This document shows positions 24,789-33,513 of a DNA stretch of 64,000 nt, piece after piece (within the stretch, counting starts at the first letter, position 1; every line of letters starts with the position of its first letter). Position numbers and translations under genes: made by a program. The notes beneath the pieces were generated by a model. It was given only the letters and a program-made list of their open reading frames with translations, was not told the DNA's origin and ran no database searches. Source of the DNA: Pseudarthrobacter sp. ATCC 49987. GTDB taxonomy: Bacteria > Actinomycetota > Actinomycetes > Actinomycetales > Micrococcaceae. The stretch spans positions 1-64,000 of the forward strand of contig NZ_JAABNS010000003.1 of the NCBI RefSeq assembly GCF_009928425.1, in the 5' to 3' direction.

Positions 24789-25409
24789 CTACCGGCGTGT
24801 CGCCCCGCCCTCGGAGTTTCGTCCCTGCTCCGCAGTCGACCCTCCGCCACTTGAAGCGTCCCAGCGCTTTTGGGCCCCTTGTCGGCTGATCCCGAACGCT
24901 CGTCCGATCTTGTCCCAGGAGACGCCCGCTGCCCTGGCGGCGGCCACGGCGTCGTCGAGCTGGGCTTCGAGATCCTTCAGCCTCCGGCTGAGGGTGCCGA
25001 TGGTGTGCAGCGACAGCTCCGGGGCAATATGCCGGTGCCACACGTCCAGGAACAGCGGCTCCAGGACCTCACGGTCGCTTATATCAGCGGCGTCGGCGCT
25101 GGCCGGCGGTCCCGCGTAGATGCGCCCCGCGGCGACATTCTCGTCGGCCGGATCCCAGACTCGTGTCCACAACGGGTCCAGGATGACGTGTTCCCGGAAA
25201 GGAACACAGCTGCAGGCAACCCGCCATCCGACCACCTGCGACGGCGGCCGCCACGCCTCGCGGGTTGGATCCTCCTCATGCCCGACCGGCCGGCCGTCGG
25301 GCGTCATCAGGTTGATCTCCATCCACCTGCCACCCGACCCGTACATGCCATCCGCGAAGACACAGACAACGTAGCCTTCATGCTCGCTGCCCTCGATAAA
25401 CCAGCCCAT
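24789..25409 (-). CDS. Hypothetical protein with C-terminal helix-turn-helix
   Basis: 206 residues from ATG 25409, with GAAGGGAAG upstream. The N-terminal ~110 residues form an unknown domain (WFIEGSEHEGYVVCVF, RWMEINLMTPDGRPV). The C-terminal part has a helix then AAARAAGVSWDKIGRAFGIS-type HTH (about 165-190) as in sigma-70 region 4 or AsnC-like proteins. Probably a transcription factor. It has a promoter region with two direct repeats upstream (25461-25507). Confidence 0.65.
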   Translation of the reverse strand: MGWFIEGSEHEGYVVCVFADGMYGSGGRWMEINLMTPDGRPVGHEEDPTREAWRPPSQVVGWRVACSCVPFREHVILDPLWTRVWDPADENVAAGRIYAGPPASADAADISDREVLEPLFLDVWHRHIAPELSLHTIGTLSRRLKDLEAQLDDAVAAARAAGVSWDKIGRAFGISRQGAQKRWDASSGGGSTAEQGRNSEGGATRR

Positions 25410-25460
25410 CGCGCTTCCCTTCACCGGCCGCCAATTGCTACAGTGACAGTATGAACGCCA

Positions 25461-25507
25461 GCAACTCTTGTTGACAAGCGCCGTAGCTATAGCAACTTTG
25501 GTTGACA
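25461..25507. promoter_or_regulatory. Paired 16-bp direct repeats and promoter
   Basis: GCAACTCTTGTTGACA (25461-25476) and GCAACTTTGGTTGACA (25492-25507) match at 14 of 16 positions, 31 bp apart (three helical turns). On the minus strand TTGTCA-N18-CATACT gives a plausible promoter for the 25409 gene. The repeats could be activator or autorepressor sites. Confidence 0.45.
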
Positions 25508-25675
25508 TAATCGCAATTATCGGCTCTTTTGTAGCATGCACAGAAAGGGCTTGTTTGTCTCGCAATCGGCGGGCCTGTAAAAAGCGCGCACACGAGGAAG
25601 CCGTAAACGCCCCGGGCGGCAATGTCAGTCGGGTTTGATACGTTGCATCCATCAGCAACGTCTGGGGGTGATTAA

Positions 25676-25912
25676 ATGGCTGAGCGAAATTCGTACCACG
25701 TGGTTCCTGGCGAAGATGGATGGAAGGCCGAGCGCGAAGGCTCGTCTCGCGCTTCTTCTGTTCACGACACGCAGTCCGCAGCAATCGACGCTGCTCGTGG
25801 TTATCTGTCCCGCTCTGGGGGCGGCGAATTGAACATCCACGGCAAGGACAACAAGGTCAGGGCAAAGGACACAATTGCACCTGGCAATGATCCACGGAAT
25901 ACACCTGGATAA
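25676..25912 (+). CDS. DUF2188 family small protein
   Basis: 78 residues from ATG 25676, with a GGGGGTGA-type site upstream. The pattern YHVVPGEDGWKAEREGSSRA, then TQSAAIDAARGYL and ELNIHGKDNKVRAKDT, is typical of DUF2188, a small protein family of unknown role common in actinobacteria. Single-gene unit followed by its own terminator. Confidence 0.85.
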   Translation: MAERNSYHVVPGEDGWKAEREGSSRASSVHDTQSAAIDAARGYLSRSGGGELNIHGKDNKVRAKDTIAPGNDPRNTPG

Positions 25913-25929
25913 GCCTGATCGCGCAATGA

Positions 25930-25968
25930 CCCCGCTGGCTTCGGTTTATTCAACAGGAGCCGGCGGGG
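25930..25968 (+). terminator. Terminator of the DUF2188 gene
   Basis: CCCCGCTGGCT (25930-25940) pairs with AGCCGGCGGGG (25958-25968) with one wobble, followed by CCTTCTT. Confidence 0.7.
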
Positions 25969-26010
25969 CCTTCTTGTATGCGGACCGACGGGGGGCCGGA
26001 GGGACACATA

Positions 26011-26118
26011 ATGCCTGTGGGCTGGCCTAACACCGCGGCTGACGGAATATCCATTATCGGCCCTCGAGTAGGACTCCTAATGGACGAGAGAATCACCGCA
26101 TCCAACGCCGAAAAATAG
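26011..26118 (+). CDS. Possible 35-residue peptide
   Basis: ATG 26011 to TAG 26118, with GGAGGG 8 bp upstream, encoding MPVGWPNTAADGISIIGPRV and 15 further residues. No homologue recognised. Support is limited to the ribosome-binding site. Confidence 0.2.
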   Translation: MPVGWPNTAADGISIIGPRVGLLMDERITASNAEK

Positions 26119-26741
26119 TCGCAGGACCAGCCCATTCAATCGGTAACCGTCCTCAAGGGCCCTTGATGGTGATGTTCGTCAGGCACCTGCGTAATAAGCC
26201 ACGGCGCAGGCTTCGACTGCGGCGTTTGGTTCCTCACGGGTCAATGGGCTCGCGCTCGGGCTCTGCGCCGTGGTGGCCGCGGCTGGAGCTGCGGTGTGCC
26301 CAGGCTGCTCCAGGATGGCCGGGGAGTTCTGTGCCGCGGGGAAGCTCCCGGCCCCCTGTGCGACCGCGGTTGACGGCTCGTTGGGAGATTCCGCAGGAAA
26401 AGTTGGCTAAAGGTATTGCCTAAGTAACTTAGCTATTTCACAGTGCACGTCGCCAAGATGCGAGCCACAGTAAGAAGTCTTTCATTGGTCACTTGGTCCA
26501 AAGGCCGGTATTGCCGCGGCGCCACCCCACGGAAGCTGACTTCTTCCACCAGATCACAGCCTTTAGGGAACTTGCATCATCCTTTTGGTCGGAAAAAGAC
26601 CATCTCATCGGAAACCCAACCGGCCGATGTGTGTCACGTCACCTGACGAAAGAATTAATGTGCCTAGACAAAACGGGCCCCTGCTTATCGTCAAGATTGC
26701 TGTCCACGTTTTTGGTAGCTCGCTTCAAGGAGGAAGCCGTC
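26119..26741. other. 620-bp stretch without a supported gene
   Basis: Several frames are open but none has a convincing start or known domain. The region probably holds the promoter for the 26742 small gene and flavin reductase. Nothing else recognised. Confidence 0.4.
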
Positions 26742-26993
26742 ATGTCAATCACGTTCCAACTGCCCATGGCTTTCCGTTCAAAACGGAGGGCCATCCCCGC
26801 TTCACCAGTCGATCAGTCTTTTCGGACTGCAGAGACGCGCCGGGCCCTTGTGGCACCCGGACAGATCAGCTCCTTTGCCTGGGAGGGCGCCTACATCGAG
26901 CCAAGTGATCAATCTGCGGAGTCAATGGCCCGTGGCACGCAGCCCAACCCCGAACTTGAACGATTTATTGCCAGCGTTATGTACGGCGAATAG
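26742..26993 (+). CDS. Small protein upstream of flavin reductase
   Basis: 83 residues from ATG 26742, with AAGGAGGAAG upstream. Basic N-terminus (MAFRSKRRAIPA) and acidic C-terminus (PNPELERFIASVMYGE). No family recognised. It lies 36 bp before the flavin reductase and is probably cotranscribed with it, so it may belong to the heterocycle-degradation set. Confidence 0.6.
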   Translation: MSITFQLPMAFRSKRRAIPASPVDQSFRTAETRRALVAPGQISSFAWEGAYIEPSDQSAESMARGTQPNPELERFIASVMYGE

Positions 26994-27029
26994 AACGACT
27001 ATCCACATCACACAATGGAGTTGAGAAAT

Positions 27030-27563
27030 ATGACAGTCACTCTCGACCAGAAGACGGCCCTTGAACCAGCGTTTGATCCACGGGTTTTCCGTGACACGCT
27101 CGGGCACTATGCTTCCGGCATCACCATCATCAGCGGCATCGACGAGGACGGCCCGATCGGCTTCACGTGCCAGTCCTTCTACTCCGTCTCGACCGACCCC
27201 CCCCTTGTATCCTTCAGCGTCATGACCAGCTCTACGACCTACCCGCGGCTACGCGAGTCCGGCAAGTTTGTCGTCAACGTCCTCGCCCACGACCAGGACA
27301 ACGTCTCAAACCAGTTTGCCCGCAAAGGCACCGACAAATGGGCCGGGATCGACTGGTCACCAACTAACGCAGGCAACCCCATCATCGCTGGCACCCTGAT
27401 GTGGCTCGACTGCGACATCTGGGCAGAACACGAGGCCGGCGACCACTACATCGTCATCGGACGCGTCAACGAAATGAGCCCACCCACCTGGCACAAAGAA
27501 GAACCACTGCTCTACTTCAAGGGTCAGTATCGCCACCTCCGCGGTATCGACGACAAGGTGTAG
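27030..27563 (+). CDS. Flavin reductase family protein (RutF/HpaC-like)
   Basis: 177 residues; ATG 27030 is preferred over 27015 because GGAGTTGAGA fits it. The fold is the split-barrel flavin reductase: RDTLGHYASGITIISG (about 22-37), GFTCQSFYSVSTDPPLVSFSV and the ending YFKGQYRHL. It would supply reduced FMN to a two-component oxygenase. The RutA-type oxygenase at 39514-40596 is the obvious client, though the two lie 12 kb apart on opposite strands. Confidence 0.87.
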   Translation: MTVTLDQKTALEPAFDPRVFRDTLGHYASGITIISGIDEDGPIGFTCQSFYSVSTDPPLVSFSVMTSSTTYPRLRESGKFVVNVLAHDQDNVSNQFARKGTDKWAGIDWSPTNAGNPIIAGTLMWLDCDIWAEHEAGDHYIVIGRVNEMSPPTWHKEEPLLYFKGQYRHLRGIDDKV

Positions 27564-27625
27564 ACCTCACCCGCCTGATCCCTAAGGCGTGGCATCTATG
27601 GATTGGAATCTGAAGAGGTGTGTAT

Positions 27626-27865
27626 ATGTCGCTTTGGCGTGTGAAACGAAAAACGAAACCGGCAAGAGCTGTCGCCGACATTCTCCGGGAGCGCAACGAG
27701 AGAAGGACTGCGGCCCTCATTGCCTGCATCACGGAGATAAGTGGTACAGGAGGCCCCGAAACTGTCACACATTCTCTTGTGGCTGAGCGGGCTGGCCTTC
27801 CGTTGCAATGGGTCGAATGGCAATACCCATCCCGGGATAAGCTTCTTGCCGTCGCAGGTAGGTAG
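27626..27865 (+). pseudogene. Truncated TetR-family regulator (N-terminal domain only)
   Basis: 79 residues from ATG 27626 (GTG 27620 also possible), with AAGAGG upstream. The segment VTHSLVAERAGLPLQWVEWQ ending YPSRDKLLAVAGR is a TetR N-terminal HTH, but the frame stops where the ligand-binding domain should start. Probably a remnant. It follows the flavin reductase and may be its former regulator. Confidence 0.55.
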
Positions 27866-27884
27866 CTACTGCCCACCATGTTTT

Positions 27885-27915
27885 GTCGGCCTGGTCCTGG
27901 AAGGACCAGGCCGAC
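27885..27915. terminator. 14-bp perfect hairpin
   Basis: GTCGGCCTGGTCCT (27885-27898) pairs with 27902-27915 around a GGA loop. Strong stem without a T-run. It separates the flavin reductase unit from the histidine kinase unit. Confidence 0.65.
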
Positions 27916-28045
27916 TTCCATGCCCACACGAATGAACTGGAGGTCCAGCGTTGAGTACAACGGAGGCGCCTATGCCTAATTCGCTGATCCATAAATTCGA
28001 CACAGCACCTGCCGGCATGATCGAGCACCGTGAAAGACTATCGCC

Positions 28046-29962
28046 GTGAGCCCCGATGAGACCCTTCGCCTGCTGCAACAGAACGCTTTCGACGCGGCCC
28101 CGCTGGCCACTGCCATCTTTCGTAAAGAATCCCCTACAGAGCTGGTGTTCCTGGGAGGCAACCGCAAGCTCGATGCATTGCTGCACGACTCAAGCAAGCC
28201 TGCGGATGATCCGGATGATGTCCCAACACCGGCCCTGATAAAACTCATTGCGACATCGCTTTCTGACCCGGCGGACGATCAAACCATGACGGTTCATCTG
28301 GGCGAGCAGCTGGCTGCTTTCCGCCCCCAGGTCAAGATGTTCAACGTACCCGGCGATCCCGGGGAGTATCTGGTGGTTCAGTTGGCGGCTTTGGCGGAAC
28401 CGGACTCCACCGAACACGGCCTACATTCCACAATCCGGCAGCTGAAGGATCTGTTAGATAATTCAGCGGCCCTCATGTATGTCAAAGACCTAGACGGACG
28501 TTACCTGATTGCCAATCACTACTACGCTCGACACCTTGGGATCGCAGCAGAATCAATTATCGGCCTGACTGATTATGACTTGTTTCCTAAGGCCGTGGCT
28601 GACAACTACTCCAACAACGATCACATGGTCATCAGGACCGCCAGCTCAATCGAAGTCGAGGAACTCTTGGCGACAGACCGGGACCAGTCCGAATTGGATG
28701 AAGACAGCCGTTGGCTGTCCATAAAATTCCCGCTTCTGGATGACGCCGGCAAGCCATACGCTCTGGGCGCGATCTCTACGGACATCACTGATCGGAAGCG
28801 GGCAGAAAGGGCTGCGCGGGAAGCGATGCATGACGCGGAGCGTGCTAACCGCTCGAAAAGCGAATTCCTGTCAAGGATGAGCCACGAGTTGCGTACGCCG
28901 CTGAATGCCATATTAGGGTTCGCGCAACTGCTTCAGGACTCACCCCTCAGCCCCAGCGCAGCGGAGAGTACGGGCCATATCCTCGATGCCGGCAAGCACC
29001 TCCTGGCACTCGTTAATGATGTTCTGGACATCACCTGGATCGAGGCCGGCGCCCCTGGCATTGCCTCCGCTCCTGTACCGGCAATCGAGTCGATCCACCA
29101 GGCCCTCAAATTGGTGCGCCCGCTGGCCGCTGCACAGGACATCGAGATCGCTAGCGACTTGCATGGCGCCTTGCACCGTTACGTCCTAGCTGACACTCAG
29201 CGGCTAAGACAAGTCTTCATCAATTTGCTGAGCAACGCTGTGAAGTTCAACAACCCCCAGGGTGCTGTAAGGGTCTGGTGCGAGGCAGTGGACGGGACGC
29301 TGCGCTTCTTGGTCATGGACACGGGCCCTGGAATGTCCGAGGACGACGTGGAGCGGCTGTTCAAACCATTTGTGCGCCTTGATCAAGCGGCTGCCATTGA
29401 GGGGTCCGGCCTAGGCCTAGCCCTTTCCCGACGCCTTGTGGAGGAAATGGGCGGCTCTTTAGGCATTGAACACACCGCCCCGTGGGAGGGGTCAACCTTT
29501 TACGTGGACATGCCACTCGCGCCTGCACCGGAGGAGGACCTCGACACGTCGGCCCCCGAAAAAGATGCTCTCGACACCAACGAGGCTGCTCATGCTACGA
29601 TCCTGCAGATTGAAGACACTTACGCGAATATCCGCTTGGTGGAGAACATCATTTCCGGGATGGGCGGGCTGAACCTTATTTCGGCTACAAGTGGTGAGTC
29701 CGGGGTAGCTTTGGCCCAAGATCAGGCGCCTCAGCTTATCCTGTTGGACGTGAATCTCTCCGACATGTCAGGGGTTCAAGTCGTAAAACTCTTGCAGCAG
29801 GACCAGCGCACGAAGGACATCCCGGTGATTATTCTTTCCGCAGATGCAACTCCGGCGCGCATAGCCGAACTCCGGAGTATGAAGATCCTTGACTACCTAA
29901 CGAAACCGTTCGACATCGAGCATTTTGCGCGGACAGTTCGCCAGGCGCTAGCCCTGGCATGA
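28046..29962 (+). CDS. PAS-domain hybrid sensor histidine kinase
   Basis: 638 residues from GTG 28046. Order: unknown N-terminal sensor-like part (1-125), PAS domain (about 130-250, LMYVKDLDGRYLIAN), HisKA with the phospho-acceptor histidine in SRMSHELRTPLNAILGF (about 275-291), HATPase (NLLSNAVKFNN, DTGPGMS, GSGLGLALSRR) and a C-terminal receiver with the phospho-acceptor aspartate in ILLDVNLSDMSG (about 568-579). No transmembrane helix, so a cytoplasmic sensor. Coupled to the response regulator by an ATGA overlap. The signal is unknown. Confidence 0.92.
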   Translation: MSPDETLRLLQQNAFDAAPLATAIFRKESPTELVFLGGNRKLDALLHDSSKPADDPDDVPTPALIKLIATSLSDPADDQTMTVHLGEQLAAFRPQVKMFNVPGDPGEYLVVQLAALAEPDSTEHGLHSTIRQLKDLLDNSAALMYVKDLDGRYLIANHYYARHLGIAAESIIGLTDYDLFPKAVADNYSNNDHMVIRTASSIEVEELLATDRDQSELDEDSRWLSIKFPLLDDAGKPYALGAISTDITDRKRAERAAREAMHDAERANRSKSEFLSRMSHELRTPLNAILGFAQLLQDSPLSPSAAESTGHILDAGKHLLALVNDVLDITWIEAGAPGIASAPVPAIESIHQALKLVRPLAAAQDIEIASDLHGALHRYVLADTQRLRQVFINLLSNAVKFNNPQGAVRVWCEAVDGTLRFLVMDTGPGMSEDDVERLFKPFVRLDQAAAIEGSGLGLALSRRLVEEMGGSLGIEHTAPWEGSTFYVDMPLAPAPEEDLDTSAPEKDALDTNEAAHATILQIEDTYANIRLVENIISGMGGLNLISATSGESGVALAQDQAPQLILLDVNLSDMSGVQVVKLLQQDQRTKDIPVIILSADATPARIAELRSMKILDYLTKPFDIEHFARTVRQALALA

Positions 29963-30597
29963 AGATCCTCACCATCTTCATCGCCGATGACCACCCGGTC
30001 TACAGGGAGGGCCTCGCCCAGAACTGGAAGAACGTGCCTCAAATCAAGGTTGTCGGCTCCGCCGGTGACGGTAAGAGCGCACTGGCAGCGATCCGGGAAC
30101 TGAAGCCAGATGTGGCAGTCATGGATTTACAACTGCCCGAGCTCAACGGCATGGAAGTCCTGGAGACGCTGTTCGCCGAGGCGGCACCGACGAACATTCT
30201 TGTCTTGACCGCATACATGGACAGCAAGACGGTCTTCAGGGCCTTCACGCACGGAGCCCGCGGGTTCCTGGAGAAAGCGGCGTCCTTTGATGAGATCACG
30301 GATGCAGTCCTGCGCATCGGTGCGGGTGGAACCATCATCGCCCCGTTCGCGCAGGACGTGCTCGCCCGCGAACTACGAACCCGCCGGGACACGCCTGACA
30401 GGCCGACGCTCACCGCCCGCGAGGTCGAAATTCTTCGTCTTGCAGCAGATGGCCATTCGGGTCAGAAGATTGCCAACGAGCTGCACATCTCCTTGACGAC
30501 CGTCAAGACGCATCTGCAGCACATCTACGAAAAACTCGAAGTCTCGGACCGGGCCTCCGCGGTCGCGCAAGCCATCCGACGCGGAATCCTCCACTAA
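29959..30597 (+). CDS. NarL/LuxR-type response regulator
   Basis: 212 residues. Receiver domain with FIADDHPVYREG, the phospho-acceptor D in VAVMDLQLPELNG (about 51-63) and K in FLEKA. C-terminal LuxR HTH with LTAREVEILRLAADGHSGQK and ISLTTVKTHLQHIYEKL. Cognate partner of the hybrid kinase. Targets unknown; the adjacent channel gene at 31167 or the flavin reductase are possibilities. Confidence 0.93.
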   Translation: MKILTIFIADDHPVYREGLAQNWKNVPQIKVVGSAGDGKSALAAIRELKPDVAVMDLQLPELNGMEVLETLFAEAAPTNILVLTAYMDSKTVFRAFTHGARGFLEKAASFDEITDAVLRIGAGGTIIAPFAQDVLARELRTRRDTPDRPTLTAREVEILRLAADGHSGQKIANELHISLTTVKTHLQHIYEKLEVSDRASAVAQAIRRGILH

Positions 30598-30759
30598 TCT
30601 GCCACAGTGATACCGTGCCCGTAATTGAACGGTCAAGCACCCCAATGTCGGCGAATGGGTGGCCCTCATTGCTTGAGGGGCGTCCTCACCCTTAGACGAT
30701 CTCAGTAGTGCCGTCTGGGATAACGACACACCCTGAGACTCGTGCAGACGACTGATATC

Positions 30760-30925
30760 ATCCTCCATCCCGGTCGACGGCGAGCCGGTGGTCGGCGAGC
30801 TCGGCCAGGTGCCCGGCTGCTTCGGGCTCATCGCGGGCGAACTTCTCGCCGATGAGATCATGACCGGCACGAAGCACCCTATGCTAGCCACTGTCCGGCC
30901 CGGGCGATTTCCTAGCACCCGAGCC
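30760..30925 (+). pseudogene. Decayed C-terminal fragment of a DAO-type FAD-dependent oxidoreductase
   Basis: In one frame the segment reads IPVDGEPVVGELGQVPGCFG, then AGELLADEIMTG and VRPGRF. This follows the C-terminal signature of DadA/sarcosine-oxidase-like enzymes (DG-PVIG-PGVPGLY...ADLI-G...FRPDRF), but the usual HSGVTLAP segment is deleted and no start or upstream domain exists. The surrounding 30598-31166 has no intact gene. Confidence 0.4.
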
Positions 30926-31166
30926 CGGCAGGGCCCGCCTACTCGACCGGGTGAACGGGCCCATTTCTCGCAGCTTGGTACGTGTTTCCCCAGGGGGCCA
31001 GCCCGGGCAGAGCCCGACCTCGCGAAGGACGTCTGCCGTCTCATTTCAGTGCAGAACACGCTGTTGCTTCTCGTAGGCATTGACGTGTCGCAATCCCCCC
31101 GGTAGCTTCTAAACGGTATATTTTCAGATAGAACTATGGGCTCCAGGGGGTCCTCGGAGGTGGACC

Positions 31167-31808
31167 ATGAGCGCAGTGGGACTGTTCTACGTAGGTGCGG
31201 TTCTCTTCATCAACGGCCTGATGTTGCTCGGACGCGTATCAGCCAGGAGCGCCGGAATCTTCAACATACTCGTCGGTGGGCTGCAGTGCGTGATGCCACT
31301 GATGATTCTGGCCCAGTCCGGAGGGGATGCGGCGACACTGCACGCGACATTCCCGACCCTGAGCTTCGGCTTCACCTATCTGTATGTCGGTATCGCTAAT
31401 CTGGCGGGGATCTCAGGTGAAGGCATCGGGTGGTTCTCTCTCTTCGTCGCGGCCTCGACCATCTACGCCGCGATTGACTCGTTCTTCGCCGAAGATCTCA
31501 CCTTCGGAGTAATCTGGTTGGCTTGGGGGATCCTCTGGTTGTTGTTCTTCGCCCTACTCGCGCTGGAAAAATCAACCCTGACCCCTTTTGCCGGGTGGCT
31601 GGTGACGCTATGGGCTCTTCCGACGACGTCGATCCCGGCCGTGCTGCTGTTGCGCGATGCCTGGGTGCCCGGGGCCGCGGGGGCGGCTGGGTTGCTGGTA
31701 TTGCTGGGGGTTCTGGCGATTACGGCGACGGTCCTGGCCAGGCGAACCCTTGCGGCAGCTGAAACGTCGAACGCACCGGAGAATGAGCTAGCGGGCCAGT
31801 CCGTTTAG
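31167..31808 (+). CDS. AmiS/UreI-family amide/urea channel
   Basis: 213 residues from ATG 31167, with GGAGGTGG upstream. Six or seven transmembrane helices (for example VGLFYVGAVLFINGLMLLG, WLAWGILWLLFFALLALE) and the family features FNILVGGLQ and FGFTYLYVGI. AmiS/UreI proteins pass urea or short-chain amides across the membrane. This fits a pathway that releases or consumes such compounds, like the neighbouring amidase and RutA cluster. Overlaps the convergent MarR gene by 21 bp. Confidence 0.88.
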   Translation: MSAVGLFYVGAVLFINGLMLLGRVSARSAGIFNILVGGLQCVMPLMILAQSGGDAATLHATFPTLSFGFTYLYVGIANLAGISGEGIGWFSLFVAASTIYAAIDSFFAEDLTFGVIWLAWGILWLLFFALLALEKSTLTPFAGWLVTLWALPTTSIPAVLLLRDAWVPGAAGAAGLLVLLGVLAITATVLARRTLAAAETSNAPENELAGQSV

Positions 31809-32204
31809 CATCTGGAGAATCTGATCGGCAGTCTTCGGGCTGCCGGCCAGCTCCTGCTCGAGGGTTTCCATCTGTGGAGCGAGCATGGCGTGGACCTCGT
31901 ATCCCCTTCTCAAGGGGTTCACCAGGACGCGCCGACGGTCACCCGAGTCGACTTCGCGGACTAATAGTGCAGAGTTCACCAGTTTGTCCACCGCCCGGGT
32001 GAGGCTGGGGCCGGTCAGCCCCACGGCCTCAACGATCTCGGACATGGCCACAGGCGTAGAGGACCGGGCGACGAAGTCCAGGGCCGACCACTGATTCACG
32101 GTGAGCCCTTCAGTTAAGACCAGGGCATGGGCACGCCCGTGTACGCGCCGCATGGCTGCCGCGAGGGCCGCGACCAACCCGACATTCGCTGTTGTCGTCG
32201 ACAT
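31788..32204 (-). CDS. MarR-family transcriptional regulator
   Basis: 138 residues from ATG 32204, with GGGGAGTGG upstream. Winged helix with SEIVEAVGLTGPSLTRAVDK and the wing SGDRRRVLVNPL. It faces a perfect 14-bp palindrome 42 bp upstream (32246-32259), probably its own operator. Likely controls its own expression and perhaps catabolic genes. Confidence 0.85.
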   Translation of the reverse strand: MSTTTANVGLVAALAAAMRRVHGRAHALVLTEGLTVNQWSALDFVARSSTPVAMSEIVEAVGLTGPSLTRAVDKLVNSALLVREVDSGDRRRVLVNPLRRGYEVHAMLAPQMETLEQELAGSPKTADQILQMLNGLAR

Positions 32205-32245
32205 GACGACCACTCCCCTCCACGACCCATAACTTCCGCACAACC

Positions 32246-32259
32246 CTTCCATATGGAAG
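32246..32259. promoter_or_regulatory. MarR operator palindrome
   Basis: CTTCCATATGGAAG is a perfect 14-bp palindrome upstream of the MarR gene; an additional ACTTCC half-site lies at 32232-32237. Confidence 0.5.
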
Positions 32260-32308
32260 TAACATATGCCAAGGTAAGTGGCGCAGATCTCATGAGTGAA
32301 GGGCGCCG

Positions 32309-32595
32309 GTGCCCGCCATCACCCGGAGGCTGTCCTATGTCTACACATGTCTGCAAGGTGGTGAGCGCCACCCCGGGGTTTACCGCAGCGGTGAGGTGGC
32401 GAACTTTCAGGTCGTTCCGGCGCTGGCCTGGATGGCACGACATCTCAACAAACGGCGCTGGTTCGTCTCGCCGACCACGTCTGGCCGCGCCAGACCGCGG
32501 TGGTGCTGAGCGAAGCGTGCGCTGAGCTGGGGATCGAGACTGTCGAAGAGGCCTTCGTGCGAATAAGCGGTGCGCGGGTGGGGCCTGCTCGCTGA
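32309..32595 (+). pseudogene. Frameshifted fragment of an AmiC/urea-type ABC substrate-binding protein
   Basis: The frame from 32309 reads YTCLQGGERHPGVYRSGEVA, then NFQVVPALAWMARHLNKRRW. This follows the periplasmic amide/urea-binding family pattern EGGERxPxVFYTGxxPNQQxxPAxxWL. At about 32465 the homology jumps to another frame: LADHVWPRQTAVVLSEACAE and LGIETVEEAFVR, ending at TGA 32595. Both ends of the gene are missing. A remnant of an amide/urea uptake system, consistent with the intact AmiS/UreI channel next door. Confidence 0.6.
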
Positions 32596-32628
32596 GAAGG
32601 TAGCCAGGATCACATGCAACGGCGGTGA

Positions 32629-33360
32629 TCAGCCGACAGAGTTGATCAGTGTGCCGATGCCAGCAATGGAGATAGCTGCCTCGTCTCCTTGCTGGACTTC
32701 CACGAAGGTACCGGGGGCGCCCGTCATGACAACGTCGCCAGCTTCTAGGGCCAACCACTTCGTGACATGGACCAGACAGTCGACCACACTTGAGGGCAGG
32801 TTGAAGGTGCCAGATCGTGCCTTGACCTGCCCATTGATCATTACGTCGATGGTGACGTCGTCAGGATCCGCGAGGTCCGTCTCAATCCAGGGCCCAAGGG
32901 GGGTGTACTTGGTCCCCGCTTTGGCCTGGAAGAGTCTTTCATCAATGGCCCCTTGATTGGCGTTGGTAACATCGTTGGCGATGGTGTAACCCAAGACGTG
33001 CGCCAAGGCATTATCCGATGTGAGGTGCGCAGCGCTCTTACCGATGACCACGGCCAGTTCGCCTTCAACGTGCACGGGCCCGATGCCGCGCTGTGCCCGG
33101 ACGACGTCTGTCGGGTTTGCAATCGTGTGCACTGACTTGAGCCAAGGCTGCACAGGCAATGGATGGTCAAGGCCGTTGTGACCGACACCTACAATGACGG
33201 CGGGGCAGGCGGGGGCAAGCAGCTTGGCGCCTTCCGCGGGCGTTATTGCACCCGAGAAAGAGGGGACCTCCGCAAATGGATCATCAATGTGGTGCCACTC
33301 TTCGTTCAGATGGATGGCATGGCGGACGCCATCGGGGGTCTGTAATCGCGCAATACGCAC
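32629..33360 (-). CDS. Fumarylacetoacetate hydrolase (FAH) family protein
   Basis: 243 residues from GTG 33360. FAH-fold motifs: VGVGHNGLDH (about 58), GPVHVEGELAVVIGK with the metal-binding E-x-E-type residues (about 95-109), GYTIANDVTNAN and the C-terminal GDVVMTGAPGT. Members hydrolyse or decarboxylate C-C bonds of keto acids or hydrate double bonds in aromatic and heterocycle pathways. Last gene of the leftward RutA cluster; the substrate is not predictable. Confidence 0.87.
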   Translation of the reverse strand: MRIARLQTPDGVRHAIHLNEEWHHIDDPFAEVPSFSGAITPAEGAKLLAPACPAVIVGVGHNGLDHPLPVQPWLKSVHTIANPTDVVRAQRGIGPVHVEGELAVVIGKSAAHLTSDNALAHVLGYTIANDVTNANQGAIDERLFQAKAGTKYTPLGPWIETDLADPDDVTIDVMINGQVKARSGTFNLPSSVVDCLVHVTKWLALEAGDVVMTGAPGTFVEVQQGDEAAISIAGIGTLINSVG

Positions 33361-33513
33361 GGCAACTCACTCTGCGGGGCTGGTTAGTTCGGGATTTCGG
33401 ATACATTTTTCAGCGATCACCGCCAAGATTGCCCCCTTGACATGCGAACCTGTCAGGCGGCGCCCAGACTCTGGGACGCTGCTTTGATACTTTCGCGGGC
33501 AACGGCTAAGTGA

